This document shows, piece after piece, positions 23,993 to 32,960 of a DNA stretch of 64,000 bases. Each line of letters starts with the position of its first letter. Within the stretch, counting starts at the first letter, position 1. A program made the position numbers and the translations under genes. Location of the stretch: assembly GCF_003688995.1 (NCBI RefSeq), contig NZ_PENI01000047.1, forward strand, positions 1 to 64,000, in the 5' to 3' direction. The notes beneath the pieces are model-generated. The model saw nothing but the letters and a program-made list of their open reading frames with translations. It did no database searches and was not told the origin of the DNA. Origin of the DNA: Streptomyces shenzhenensis. Its GTDB lineage: Bacteria; Actinomycetota; Actinomycetes; Streptomycetales; Streptomycetaceae.

Positions 23993-26347
23993 GTGTCTGT
24001 ACTGCTGTACCGGCTGGGGCGGTTCGCCTACGCCAGGCCGTGGTACGTCGTCGCCGGCTGGCTGGCGGTGGTGTTCGCCGTGGTGGGCCTGCTCGCGGCC
24101 AACCCGGTGAAGCTGAGCAACGAGGTACGCATCGACGGCACCCCCGCACAGGAGGTCATCGACGACCTGGCGACGTCCCTGCCCGAGGCGTCCGGCGGAC
24201 AGGGCATGCTGGTCTTCCGGGCCCAGAACGGGGCCCGGGTCGACGGCGGCGACAGCCGGGCCGCCCTGCTCGCCGCGGTGGACGCGGTCTACCGCCACGA
24301 CCACGTCGTCGACGCGCGCACGGTGCTCGCCGGGGAACTGGCCAAGAACGAGAGCAGTCCCCTGCTGCAGGCGCAGGCCGCGGTGGCACAGGCCACCGGG
24401 CAGCCGGCCGGAGGCAGGGCGCCGGTCCCGCTTCAGGCGAACGGCAGCCCGGTGCCGGGGGTCGTCGTCTCGGCGGACGGGTCCACCGCCCTGATGCAGT
24501 TCCAGTTCGACGAGCAGACCTATGAGTTGCCCTCCGGGACGATCGACAGCACCGTCGAGGCGGCCGAGCGGCAGGCCGGGCGCGGCCATCTCGACGTCCT
24601 GCCGTCGGCGTCGATGATGGAGATGCCCGAGATCGTGGGCGTCGGCGAGATCGTCGGTGTCGTCGTGGCGGCCATCGTCCTGCTGGTCACCCTGGGCTCG
24701 GTCGTGGCGGCGGGCCTGCCCCTGCTGATCGCCCTGTTCGGTGTCACCGTGGGCGTGGGCGGCGCCTTCACCCTCAGCACCGTGTTCGAGATCCACTCGC
24801 TCACCGCCGTACTGGCGCTGATGCTGGGACTCGCCGTCGGTATCGACTACGCCCTGTTCATCGTCAACCGGCAGCGGCGGCTGATCCTGGACGACGGCCT
24901 GGACGCGCGTGAGGCGGCCGGCCGCGCCATCGGCACCGCGGGCAGCGCGGTCTTCTTCGCCGGCAGCACCGTCATCATCGCGCTGACGGGGCTCCTGGTG
25001 GTCGGTATCACCCTGCTCAGCACCATGGCCCTCGTCGCCGCGGCCACGATCGCCGTCGCCGTGCTGCTCGCCCTGACCCTGCTGCCCGCCCTGCTGGGCC
25101 TGGTCAAGGAGCGCATCTGCTCGGTCAAGGCCCGCCGCACGGCACAGCGGCACGCCTCCGCCGCCGCGCACACCCGGGCGACGCGCTGGGGATCACGTCT
25201 GGTCCGGCACAAGTCCGCCGCTCTCGCGGCCGCATCGCTGATCCCCCTGGTGCTGGCGCTGCCCGCCGCCGGCATGAAGCTCGGCCTGCCGTCCGGTGCC
25301 AGCTACAACCCGGACACCGCGCAGCGCCAGAGCTACGAGGCGGTCAACGACGCCTTCGGCCCCGGCTACAACGGGCCCTTGATGGTCGTGGTCCATGCCA
25401 CCGACAGCGGAAAGCCGCTGACGCCCGCTGCCCTCGCCGCGACGGCCGCCGGCCTGAGGGACACCGAGGGCGCCGCATCGGTTGCGCTGGCCGGGATGAA
25501 CAGCTCCGGCAGCACGGCCGTGCTCGGTCTTGTGCCGGCCGACGGACCGGACGACGACGGCACCAAAGCCCTCGTCACCTCCGTGCGGGACAAGGGCCAG
25601 GAGCTGAGCCGGAAGCACGGCGTCACCATCGGCGTCACCGGCTTCACCGCCCTGGCGATCGACGTGTCGGACCGGCTCGCCGACGTCCTGCCCCTCTACG
25701 TCGCCACGGTGCTCGGGCTCTCGCTGGTCGTCCTGCTCCTGGTCTTCCGCTCCGTCGTCGTCCCGGTGATGGCCACGCTCGGTTTCCTGCTCAGCATCGC
25801 CGCGACCTTCGGCATCACCACGGCCGTCTTCCAATGGGGCTGGCTCCAGGCCCTGTTCGGGCTGGACGCGACCGCGCCCGTGGTGTGCCTGCTGCCCATC
25901 ATCGTCACGGGTGTGCTCTACGGACTGGCCATGGACTATCAGATGTTCCTGGTCACCTCGATGCGCGAGGCCCGGATGCACGGGGCCCGTCCGCTCGACG
26001 CGACCGTCTCCGGTTTCGCCCAGGCGAGTGCCGTGGTCGTCGCCGCGGCGACGATCATGGTGTCGGTCTTCGCCGGATTCATCTTCAACGCCCAGCCCAT
26101 GATCAAGCAGGCCGGGTTCGCACTGGCGGTGGGCATCGTCATCGACGCGTTCGTCATCCGCATGACGTTCATCCCGGCGACCATGGCACTCGCCCGTGAA
26201 AAGGCCTGGTGGATTCCCGCGTGGCTGGACCGTCTGCTGCCCGACCTCGATGTCGAGGGCGACAAGCTCGCGCAGAAGATCCCGCTTCCCCTGTCCACCC
26301 CGGTCCAGCAGCCGGCCGCAGCGCAGAAGGCCGAGGTCGGCGGCTGA
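23993..26347 (+). CDS. MMPL-family RND transporter
   Basis: A 784-residue exporter with two MMPL repeats, each a large extracytoplasmic loop followed by a bundle of spans. Proton-relay motifs are GLAVGIDYALFIVNRQR in repeat 1 and GLAMDYQMFLVTSMRE in repeat 2. GTG 23993 is chosen because GAGGAGAG precedes it and SVLLYRLGRFAYARP is the usual N terminus. MMPL proteins export lipids or small hydrophobic compounds; this one is under the adjacent TetR. A strong hairpin follows. Confidence 0.94.
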   Translation: MSVLLYRLGRFAYARPWYVVAGWLAVVFAVVGLLAANPVKLSNEVRIDGTPAQEVIDDLATSLPEASGGQGMLVFRAQNGARVDGGDSRAALLAAVDAVYRHDHVVDARTVLAGELAKNESSPLLQAQAAVAQATGQPAGGRAPVPLQANGSPVPGVVVSADGSTALMQFQFDEQTYELPSGTIDSTVEAAERQAGRGHLDVLPSASMMEMPEIVGVGEIVGVVVAAIVLLVTLGSVVAAGLPLLIALFGVTVGVGGAFTLSTVFEIHSLTAVLALMLGLAVGIDYALFIVNRQRRLILDDGLDAREAAGRAIGTAGSAVFFAGSTVIIALTGLLVVGITLLSTMALVAAATIAVAVLLALTLLPALLGLVKERICSVKARRTAQRHASAAAHTRATRWGSRLVRHKSAALAAASLIPLVLALPAAGMKLGLPSGASYNPDTAQRQSYEAVNDAFGPGYNGPLMVVVHATDSGKPLTPAALAATAAGLRDTEGAASVALAGMNSSGSTAVLGLVPADGPDDDGTKALVTSVRDKGQELSRKHGVTIGVTGFTALAIDVSDRLADVLPLYVATVLGLSLVVLLLVFRSVVVPVMATLGFLLSIAATFGITTAVFQWGWLQALFGLDATAPVVCLLPIIVTGVLYGLAMDYQMFLVTSMREARMHGARPLDATVSGFAQASAVVVAAATIMVSVFAGFIFNAQPMIKQAGFALAVGIVIDAFVIRMTFIPATMALAREKAWWIPAWLDRLLPDLDVEGDKLAQKIPLPLSTPVQQPAAAQKAEVGG

Positions 26348-26379
26348 ACCCGGCCTTCCCGCCTCGGTGCAATGACAGT

Positions 26380-26406
26380 GGCCCGGCAGATCGGCACTGC
26401 CGGGCC
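26380..26406 (+). terminator. Terminator after MMPL gene
   Basis: GGCCCGGCA and TGCCGGGCC form a perfect 9-bp stem with a 9-nt loop, 33 bp after the mmpL-type stop. No U-tract, as is usual in Streptomyces. Confidence 0.7.
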
Positions 26407-26432
26407 CGCCTGCGGCTCCGTACCTGCTTTGT

Positions 26433-26519
26433 GTGGAAGGCGGCGGCGACCTCGATCGGGTCCTCGTGCATGAGCGGCTCTCCGCCGGTCAGCGTGACGC
26501 GGTTGACGTGAGCCTCTGC
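26433..26519 (-). pseudogene. Radical SAM gene fragment
   Basis: Minus-strand codons give EAHVNRVTLTGGEPLMHEDP, the GGEP strand of radical SAM enzymes with flanking residues as in QueE/activating-type proteins. The CxxxCxxC cluster motif and all the rest are missing. It is a short relic in the 26.35-26.8 kb gap, at the left edge of the accessory region. Confidence 0.5.
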
Positions 26520-26817
26520 GAGCTGCGGGACCGGCCGGTTCCGGACGAGGTGGAGCGTCCGGCTGTGATGAGGGTGCGAGCGGTCAATGTTCCTCCGCTG
26601 TCGGGGTAGGGACACCTCAGCTCACGAGGCATCGAGTGCTGTACGAGCCACGGCGTGTGGTGAGAGCGGGTAGAAGTTGTTCAAGGGAGCGCCCGGAGTC
26701 ACAGGGCCCGGTGAGACAAGCGTCAGGCGACTGCCACCAGCGCTGCGATCCGGGCGAACTCCTCCTCCAGGCGGTCCCGCCCGAGGACCGCGAACTCCCG
26801 ATCCAGGTCCGCCGAAG

Positions 26818-27264
26818 TCACCCCACGGAGCTCCACCATCGTACGAGCGGCCCGAACCCACGGCGCCCCGAGGCCGTACGGCCGGGATACCCGATCAGGT
26901 CCGGGCGCGGTACGCCGAGCTGCTGGTCACGGATGCACTCGATCCCGTGGACCTCCCAGCGGGCGGCACCGCGCGATTCGACAAGGACGTAGAGCCACTG
27001 CCCGGTGACGCCGCGGAACACCGGCGCCCCGTGCAGGGCCGTCTTGAGGTAGGTGTCCACTGTCGCCGGGTCGTCGTTGTCGGCGGCGCCATTGACGAGC
27101 GGGAGCGGCAGTCGGATCGCGCAGAACCGTCGGCCGCACTGCACAAGCGTGACGCCCTGGGTGCTCCACTCCTCCTTGGCTTGTCCTTCGTCCCATATCG
27201 CGCAGGTGAGCAGCCACTCGGCGACGGCCTCCGCGGCTGGAGGCATGAGGGTCTCGGAGGTCAC
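26818..27264 (-). CDS. Hypothetical protein paired with primase-like gene
   Basis: A 148-residue protein. AAEAVAEWLLTCAIWDEGQA leads into a beta-rich core (GVTLVQCGRRFCAIRLPLPL) and PVFRGVTGQWLYVLVESRG. The start overlaps the upstream stop by 4 bp, so it is coupled to the primase-polymerase-like gene, and its core loosely resembles the C-terminal part of that fold. In a different frame, coding continues past the stop (MVELRGVTSADLDREFAVLG to a TGA at 26723), which suggests a frameshift near 26850 and a longer original protein. Confidence 0.6.
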   Translation of the reverse strand: MTSETLMPPAAEAVAEWLLTCAIWDEGQAKEEWSTQGVTLVQCGRRFCAIRLPLPLVNGAADNDDPATVDTYLKTALHGAPVFRGVTGQWLYVLVESRGAARWEVHGIECIRDQQLGVPRPDLIGYPGRTASGRRGFGPLVRWWSSVG

Positions 27265-27830
27265 CGCTGTGACCCCGTCTGGATGACCGCGAAGCAGCGG
27301 GAGAGAGTGCAGCGGATCTCATCACCGTTGATCAGTTTCCGCGGCTCGGTGGTGCCCTCGATCCACGGCGGGTTGTCCCACCGCGCGCCCCGGCTCGGCG
27401 GGAGAGCGATCCAGCCGTCCTGGCCGGTGCGGACCTCAACGGACGCGTTCACCGCGGCGTAGCGTCCGGTTGCCGGGAGGACCAGCAGGACGTAGGTGTC
27501 GGGGGCCGCGATCAGGCACGGGATCGGGGTGTCGCGGTCGAGGAGGGCCATGGCGGCCATGCCGACCTGTCGGGGGACGATGACGGCGTCGAACCGCTCG
27601 GTGTGGGCGATGAGTCCGGCGCCGGGTGCGGACTCCAGAGCAGCCGTCAGGGACGACTCGTCCAGGCTGCTGCCATGCGGGACAGGGTGTGCGCCCGGGA
27701 TCGGGCAGGTGGTCCGGCCGCACGTACAGCCCTGTTTGGGGCGGTACCGGTGGCCAACCGTGAGGGGCCACTCCAGCGCGAGGTACGCCCTCGCTGCTGC
27801 CGTCGGGTTTCTGGTATTGACCGGCTCCAT
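27261..27830 (-). CDS. Primase-polymerase N-terminal-like protein
   Basis: A 189-residue protein resembling the N-terminal domain of bifunctional DNA primase/polymerases from actinomycete elements: AARAYLALEWPLTVGHRYRP, then a CTCGRTTCPIPGAHP zinc-like segment, and RFDAVIVPRQVGMAAMALLD. The acidic pair that binds metal in active Prim-Pols is not evident (DAVIVP), and no helicase half is present, so it may be a non-catalytic relative. ATG 27830 has GGGGG upstream. It precedes its small partner with a 4-bp overlap. Confidence 0.6.
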   Translation of the reverse strand: MEPVNTRNPTAAARAYLALEWPLTVGHRYRPKQGCTCGRTTCPIPGAHPVPHGSSLDESSLTAALESAPGAGLIAHTERFDAVIVPRQVGMAAMALLDRDTPIPCLIAAPDTYVLLVLPATGRYAAVNASVEVRTGQDGWIALPPSRGARWDNPPWIEGTTEPRKLINGDEIRCTLSRCFAVIQTGSQR

Positions 27831-27905
27831 CGCCGATACCCCCGGATGATCACGTCGGTACGAAAAGTGACCACCCCAGGTTTGCGTGCTGCCGTGCGGC
27901 TGGCC

Positions 27906-27920
27906 CTGAGAATTTCTCAG
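27906..27920. promoter_or_regulatory. 15-bp perfect palindrome
   Basis: CTGAGAA and TTCTCAG around a single T, 76 bp upstream of the primase-like start. It could be an operator for that gene. It overlaps the left base of the terminator hairpin at 27918. Confidence 0.4.
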
Positions 27921-27949
27921 GGGCGCTTCGGCACAACCGAGCGCCCCTG
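27918..27949. terminator. Strong hairpin after truncated gene
   Basis: CAGGGGCGCT-CGG pairs with CCGAGCGCCCCTG (one bulged T) around CACAA. It follows the stop of the minus-strand remnant at 27964 and separates it from the primase-like gene. Confidence 0.7.
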
Positions 27950-27963
27950 TAAGCCCGTTGGGG

Positions 27964-28092
27964 CTAGCTGACGAGTTCCATGTTCCGGATGAGTCCGGAC
28001 AGGGCGGATGCCTGCGAGGGCACCCCGACCCGGGCGAGGTCGGAGACCAGGGCACGGGCCATCCGGCCCTCGTCGGCGGGCGCCCAGACGGG
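27964..28092 (-). pseudogene. C-terminal gene remnant
   Basis: Minus-strand codons read RMARALVSDLARVGVPSQAS followed by ALSGLIRNMELVS and a stop. The helix-rich, well-biased codons and the terminator right after the stop mark the 3' end of a once-real gene. No start or upstream body exists before the lipoprotein gene. Family not recognised. The rest of the 27831-28280 gap shows nothing else. Confidence 0.45.
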
Positions 28093-28280
28093 GCCGGATA
28101 GGACTTCAACTCGATCTCAGTCCCGGAAACCACTGTCGGTGACGCCCCGTACCGTAGGGGCTGGCGCCGGGGCGCGAGCCTGGAGCATGGGACCGTTCGC
28201 GGCGGGCCTCGCCGGGACGGGGAGCCGCCCGCACGACAACGATCCCGCCCGGCCCCGCAACAGGGCTGCTGCCAACTGTC

Positions 28281-28559
28281 CTATGGCTGCAGTGAGTCCA
28301 GCATCTTGTTCTTGTCGACGTTGCCGTCCTCGTCGGTCCATCCCAGATCATCAATCACCTGCGACATCAGCAACGCGTCGTAGTCGTCTGCGTGTACGCC
28401 CTTGCACGCATCCGGCTTCGTTTTCTCCCCCTCCGGGCGGCCCTTGAGGGCCTGTGTGCAGTCCTTGACGATCTCGTCGTACGACTTGGAGTCGGAGCAG
28501 CCGGCGGTGCCCCCTCCGAGGAGCAGAGCGGCAGCAAGTAGGGCGGTGGCGCGGCGCAT
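28281..28559 (-). CDS. Small lipoprotein
   Basis: A 92-residue protein. Signal peptide with poly-Leu/Ala core and lipobox GTAGC, lipidated Cys at residue 21. The mature part has two cysteines in SYDEIVKDCTQALKGRPEGE and a following DACKGVHADDYDALLM block, likely one disulphide. Small secreted proteins of this pattern are common near actinomycete mobile elements. Function unknown. Confidence 0.8.
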   Translation of the reverse strand: MRRATALLAAALLLGGGTAGCSDSKSYDEIVKDCTQALKGRPEGEKTKPDACKGVHADDYDALLMSQVIDDLGWTDEDGNVDKNKMLDSLQP

Positions 28560-28696
28560 GCGTTCCCCCGGGGTGTGGTGTGAGTGTGTGGCCGCATCTT
28601 GTCTTCACGTGTGGATGGTGTGGGGGTGGTGTGCTCAAACTGTGACATCCGGTAGTCGCGTTGGACGTATAGCGACGGCTGGAGCCGTGTGCGAAT

Positions 28697-29394
28697 CTAT
28701 GCGGCTTGTGCGTCGGTGAGGCGGCGGCGGGCGATGTCGGCGTACCGGGGTGACTGCTCTATGCCGAGGAAGGCGCGGCCTTCGAGGAGGGCGGCCTCAC
28801 CGGTGGTGCCGGAGCCGGTGAACGGGTCGAGGACCAGGCCGCCGGGCGGGGCGATCTGTACGAGCTGGCGCATCACGGTGAGGGGTTTCTGGGTGATGTG
28901 CTGGCGGGTTTGGCCGCGGGGCCGGCTGCCGGCGAGGAGACCGGGGAGGTAGACGGTGGGGGCGTGGCGGTAGGGCTCGCCTCTGGTGCCCCACAGGACG
29001 TACTCGCATTCGCGGCGGAACCCGTTCTTCACGGGGCGACTGATCGGCTTGTGCCAGGGATGGTGCCGCGCCAGGTCCAGCCGGCGGCCTGCAGGGCGTC
29101 GGAGGTGGCGGGGAGTTGGGCCCGGTCGGTGAAGATGAGGCTGCTGGCGCCGGGCCGGGCGAGGCGGTAGGTCTCGGCGAGGACGAGGGCGAGCCAGTAC
29201 GTGTATCCCCGCTGGTCGCGGGTGTCACCGTCAAAGTCCGGCAGGGCGTGCTGGACGTCGCCGCTGACGTACTTGTCCCGTGCGCCTTGCGCGCGGCGCT
29301 CGGTGTTGGTGCGGCCGCCGCTGTTGTAGGGCGGGTCACAGATCACGGCGTCGACAGGGGTGTTGAGGGGTTTCGTCTGCTCCGGTGCGTGCAC
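28697..29394 (-). pseudogene. Frameshifted DNA methyltransferase (beta-class N4/N6)
   Basis: Two frames together give one enzyme: VDAVICDPPYNSGGRTNTER (catalytic DPPY) through TWRGTIP, then after a 1-base loss near 29030 the other frame continues with NGFRRECEYVLWGTRGEP, ITQKPLTVMRQLVQIAPPGG and VLDPFTGSGTTGEAALLEGR (SAM-binding). The order DPPY before FTGSG is the beta arrangement. The break falls in a run of Cs before a TGG codon. The N terminus is uncertain; GTG 29394 is possible. No restriction partner is seen. Confidence 0.8.
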
Positions 29395-29745
29395 GCCGAC
29401 CTGGGCACCGCCGAATGGGCGCGAAAGAGCTGGCCGCCGAACGCGCTGCCGCCTACGGCCTGCGGTCGAAGTCGTCGCCCGTAAGGGCGGCGACCTCATC
29501 GACCGGATCGAAGAGCGGGGCAGGTTCCCCGATGCGGACAACTGGGCGATTGCCCGTTCGCGCTCTGCGGCCACGGCGGGATCGGCAAGTCGAGACTCAC
29601 AGAAACCTCAGATGATGATCACAAAATGGCTAAAGATGATCTGCATGGGGTGAACGCTTTGCGATCGGATACTCACGACACGTTCCATCTAGGCGCAGCC
29701 TCTCCGCATCCGAGGGGTTGGCATGCCCATGACCTAAGGAGATCC
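29395..29745. other. Gap with traces of a decayed plus-strand gene
   Basis: Between 29440 and 29570 plus-strand codons read GGDLIDRIEERGRFPDADNW AIARSR, which looks coding but has no start or continuation. I do not recognise the family. Downstream the sequence becomes visibly less GC-rich, leading into the secreted-protein gene. Confidence 0.35.
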
Positions 29746-30156
29746 ATGCGCCGCAGAGCCAACGCCACTCTCATCGCCCTCGCCATCGCAGCAGGATCTG
29801 TCATGTTCAGCGCGCCGATCGCCTCGGCCGCCACATACTGTGACAACACCGGCTACACCTCCATCAGCGAGCCCATCGAACGGTGCACCACTCTGTCCAA
29901 CGGCGTCCTGGTCGTCCACCAGGCTTCGAACGGCGTCGTCAGCACCGGGTACGACAAGACAGGCGGATCTACTATCTCCGCCCAGCTTGGTTACTCGCGC
30001 TCGGGAACCGCCCACTACGCCAACGCCGTCTCCATCAGCGCGGGCCAGAAGAAGTCTCAGACGTGGTCGCTGGGGGCCAGCGCCTACTGCTCGAGCATAA
30101 TCGGCCTGCTTAAATACAGCGGCGGCTCGTACCAGACGCCTGCCTCGCACTGCTAA
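29746..30156 (+). CDS. Small secreted protein
   Basis: A 136-residue exported protein. Sec signal peptide (RRANATLIALAIAAGSVMFS) with AxA cleavage at IASAA, leaving about 105 residues rich in Ser, Thr, Gly and Tyr with four cysteines (DNTGYTSISEPIERC at the N side; ASAYCSS and ASHC at the C side). AAGGAGAT lies 4 nt before ATG 29746. It is followed by a strong terminator and then the VanZ-like gene. The Cys-bracketed beta-rich body could be an antimicrobial or an extracellular inhibitor, but no family is recognised. Confidence 0.75.
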   Translation: MRRRANATLIALAIAAGSVMFSAPIASAATYCDNTGYTSISEPIERCTTLSNGVLVVHQASNGVVSTGYDKTGGSTISAQLGYSRSGTAHYANAVSISAGQKKSQTWSLGASAYCSSIIGLLKYSGGSYQTPASHC

Positions 30157-30170
30157 ACCAGAGCCCTGCA

Positions 30171-30194
30171 GGCCCCGCCCGCCAGGGCGGGGCC
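30171..30194 (+). terminator. Intrinsic terminator with T-tract
   Basis: GGCCCCGCCC and GGGCGGGGCC form a 10-bp stem around GCCA, followed by TTTCCC, 14 bp after the secreted-protein stop. Confidence 0.85.
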
Positions 30195-30243
30195 TTTCCC
30201 TCAGTACCGCTCGCCTTGACCTGACCACGCAAGGAACCACGCC

Positions 30244-31647
30244 ATGTTTTCCGCGATCTTCCAACACCGCATCGGCTATCTGGCCGTGTGCACATTGATC
30301 GGCCTCATTTGCGGCGGCATAGCATGGACGGTCGCCCATAAACGGAGAAACCCTCACGGCGTATGGTGGTCCGGACTTGTCTTTACTCTCACCGGCATCC
30401 TCGGGGTCACGTTTATGGGCGGCGGCTCGGCTAGCGGCGTTTGCGTCCTTAATCATAAGTTCGCCGAGCCCTTCCACACCACGCAAGGGTTGTGGAACCT
30501 TGCGATGATGGTGCCCGTCGGGGCATGCGCGCTCTTGGCCATCCGTCGCCCGCTTCCTGTCCTGTTCGGCGTCGTCGCGCTACCTCTGGCCATCGAGTTC
30601 ACTCAGGCCACCGTTAATGGCCTGGGGCGCGTATGCGATAGCTCGGACGCCGAAATGAACATTATCGGTGGTTTGATAGGGCTCGCCATCGCTGCGATTT
30701 CCCTCACAATCGGCAGCTCGCTAGCCTGGCAGGCGGGCATGAAGGGGACTTTGATTGCCTTCGCGGCACTGCTCCTCTTAGGATCGGGAGTTGCGCGCCC
30801 GATGCTGGACTTCACAAACGTGGACGGTAGCAGCCTCGCCGACGCAGACTCCGAGCAGAAGGATGCCGTTCAGGCCGCCGTAAAAGAGGCATTCGGCGAC
30901 CGTTACAAGATCGGACAGGTGTACGAGCAGCCGTGCGGGGTCCCCTCATGCGCCAACATCATCTTCAACCTGCACAGCCGTGAAGAGGGACACCCCGAAG
31001 CCTTCGGTAGCGGCAGCCTTTCCTGGCCGGACAAAAAGCACCTGAACGTACAGTTGGAGAACAGCGACCGGCCGACTGTCATGGGATACCCGGTGGCAGG
31101 CGCGAAAGCCCCGTCTACCGATATAGAAGCCTCTCGAATTGCGAAGTCTTACGCCCAGCGACAGTATCCGTGGGCCATGGGCGCGACCATGAAGGAAACG
31201 GCCCCAGTGGGCGAAAAGGCCGCACTTGGCTGGATGACGAACTGGAGATGGACTCACAACAACGTTCTGATGCCCAGAATGCTGGACGTCCAGGTAGACA
31301 GGGCTGGACGTGTATCTCAGATTGACGTCACCCTTGGCCCGACTCGGGCAGAGATCCCCAATGCCAAGCTTGACGCCAGGCAGGCAGAAAAGGCAGTGAG
31401 CGAGGCGGTAGCCGTACTGCTCCGAGCCAATGGAAACACTGGCGCAGAATTCCACACCAAAGCGGTTACTGTAAAAGCGGTCGAGCAGGACGGTAGTTGG
31501 CAGCCAAATTGGCTTGTGAACGTGACGTGGCCCAGCGGTGGGATGAGCGATGATTCGCAGGCAGAGGCGGCTGTTGAAATGTACCGCGTGAACGCCATCA
31601 CTGGGCAGGTGTACGACGCAGCCGGACAGCCCCTCAAAGTCAGCTGA
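30244..31647 (+). CDS. VanZ-like membrane protein with long C-terminal extracytoplasmic domain; TTA codon
   Basis: A 467-residue protein. Residues 1-200 hold five to six spans in a VanZ-like layout, with RRPLPVLFGVVALPLAIEFT QATVNG and a DAEMNIIGGLIGLAIAAIS helix like the family LNxxGxxxG. Residues 200-467 are soluble, PepSY-like repeats (VSEAVAVLLRANGNTG; YRVNAITGQVYDAAGQPL). Codon 179 (30778-30780) is TTA, so translation should need bldA tRNA. Third positions are clearly less GC-rich than in flanking genes, suggesting transfer. Function unknown; VanZ domains are linked to glycopeptide tolerance. Confidence 0.75.
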   Translation: MFSAIFQHRIGYLAVCTLIGLICGGIAWTVAHKRRNPHGVWWSGLVFTLTGILGVTFMGGGSASGVCVLNHKFAEPFHTTQGLWNLAMMVPVGACALLAIRRPLPVLFGVVALPLAIEFTQATVNGLGRVCDSSDAEMNIIGGLIGLAIAAISLTIGSSLAWQAGMKGTLIAFAALLLLGSGVARPMLDFTNVDGSSLADADSEQKDAVQAAVKEAFGDRYKIGQVYEQPCGVPSCANIIFNLHSREEGHPEAFGSGSLSWPDKKHLNVQLENSDRPTVMGYPVAGAKAPSTDIEASRIAKSYAQRQYPWAMGATMKETAPVGEKAALGWMTNWRWTHNNVLMPRMLDVQVDRAGRVSQIDVTLGPTRAEIPNAKLDARQAEKAVSEAVAVLLRANGNTGAEFHTKAVTVKAVEQDGSWQPNWLVNVTWPSGGMSDDSQAEAAVEMYRVNAITGQVYDAAGQPLKVS

Positions 31648-31653
31648 CGCCCA

Positions 31654-32238
31654 CTATCGATGAGTCCCGACCCTCGACCGCCGCCCCTGGTGTACAGGCG
31701 GCGGTCGAGGGCGGTGGAGCCGGTGGCGAGACGGCCGGCGGGGGCGGGGAGGCGTCGACCACGCCGGTGCTGGCGGCGCTGAGGGCGCGGGCAGCCAGGA
31801 CAGGGCGCCGGCGACGCCCGCGGTGAGCAGCAGGACGGAGCCGACGAACGCGCCGCCGATGATGCGCCGCTTGTCCTTCTTCCCGGCTTCCTTGTAGAAG
31901 AGGAAGACCAGGAAGACGACCACCGCGGCGACGACGGCGCCGGTGGTGCCGAGGCCGACGAGCTGTCCGCTGGTCAGTGCGGCGGGCGGGCGGGTGCCGG
32001 TGGCCGCGGTGCCGACGCTTTGGCCAGCGCCGTCGGCGAGGTTGCCGGAGCGGTGGTGGGCCCATCCGAGGATGCCGCCGGGGCAGGCCGCGGCGCACGC
32101 GGCGGCGGTGAACCCCTTCCCGAACGGGGCGAGTTGCTTCAGCTCTCGGCTGCCGGTCCACCACGGGTACAGGTTCGCGGCGAGGACGAGCAGCGCGGCG
32201 AGGAAGCCGCCGAGGGTGAGGCCGGTGGCGCCTGTCAT
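31654..32238 (-). CDS. Conjugation-island membrane protein, C-terminal frameshift suspected
   Basis: A 194-residue frame from ATG 32238. Spans at TLGGFLAALLVLAANLYPWW, GQLVGLGTTGAVVAAVVVFL and IIGGAFVGSVLLLTAGVAGA. This layout is familiar from spread/transfer operons of actinomycete integrative elements. After GALSWLPA the frame becomes Arg/Pro-rich junk while another frame continues plausibly (STGVVDASPPPPAVSPPAPP, stop at 31640), so a 1-base indel near 31790 is likely. The start overlaps the upstream gene by 4 bp. Confidence 0.6.
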   Translation of the reverse strand: MTGATGLTLGGFLAALLVLAANLYPWWTGSRELKQLAPFGKGFTAAACAAACPGGILGWAHHRSGNLADGAGQSVGTAATGTRPPAALTSGQLVGLGTTGAVVAAVVVFLVFLFYKEAGKKDKRRIIGGAFVGSVLLLTAGVAGALSWLPAPSAPPAPAWSTPPRPRRPSRHRLHRPRPPPVHQGRRSRVGTHR

Positions 32239-32750
32239 CGGGTGACTCCCGTGAGCAGGGTGAACGGGTCGAACCAGTCGAGGACGCCGAGGCCGCCGAG
32301 CAGGGCGGTGACGAGGAGGAACCGGGGCGCGAAGCGGCCGGTGTGCCGGTCCAGGGACCAGGTCGCGGCGGCGGCGACGGTGGCGATGATGTAGGCGGCG
32401 AGCACGCCGGCCTCCGTGCGGGCCTGGTGGACGGTGTGCCCCAGACCGCGACGGGACTGCGGCCATCGGCCCACGGCAGGAGCGCGGCCAGGACCGCGGC
32501 GACCATGCGCCAGGTGACCAGGGCGTCCCACAGCCGCTCCCACAGCCGTGGCGCGTGCTCCTCCCGGGGCGGGGCGTGCACGATCTCGTGGACGTGGTGG
32601 GCAACGACCTCGGCAGGCACGGGCGGCGGTATGGGTGGTGCCGCAGGCGCCGGCGCCTGCGGCGGAGGAGGCGGAGGAGGAGGCGGGGTGTGCCAGGGCG
32701 GGGCCTCGCCTGGCTCGGGCGCCCGGGCGGGCAGCGGCGCGCTGGCGGGG
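32235..32750 (-). pseudogene. Frameshifted Spd-like membrane protein
   Basis: Two frames join near 32440. The upstream part reads proline-rich sequence, then EEHAPRLWERLWDALVTWRM and VAAVLAALLPWADGRSPVAV; the downstream part reads HTVHQARTEAGVLAAYIIAT, RHTGRFAPRFLLVTALLGG and VLDWFDPFTLLTGVTR before the stop. This matches the plan of Spd membrane proteins in actinomycete conjugative elements. A further shift may separate the SIPENRPIT start region (around 32790). The stop overlaps the next start (ATGA), so operon structure survives. Confidence 0.6.
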
Positions 32751-32960
32751 ATGACCCGGGCGGGGTGATGGGCCGGTTCTCGGGGATGCTCACGGCAGGG
32801 TCCTGGCGGCCGAAGGGGCGGGCGTTGAGGAGGCGGAGGTAGGCGCGGGCACGCAACTCGTCGCCGCCGGGGGACGGCTGCGCGCCTGTCACGCGCCGGC
32901 TCGTGCTGCGGGCGCGGTGAAGGGCTGGCGCGGTCGCCGGGTGGGCGTGCGCACGGGCGG

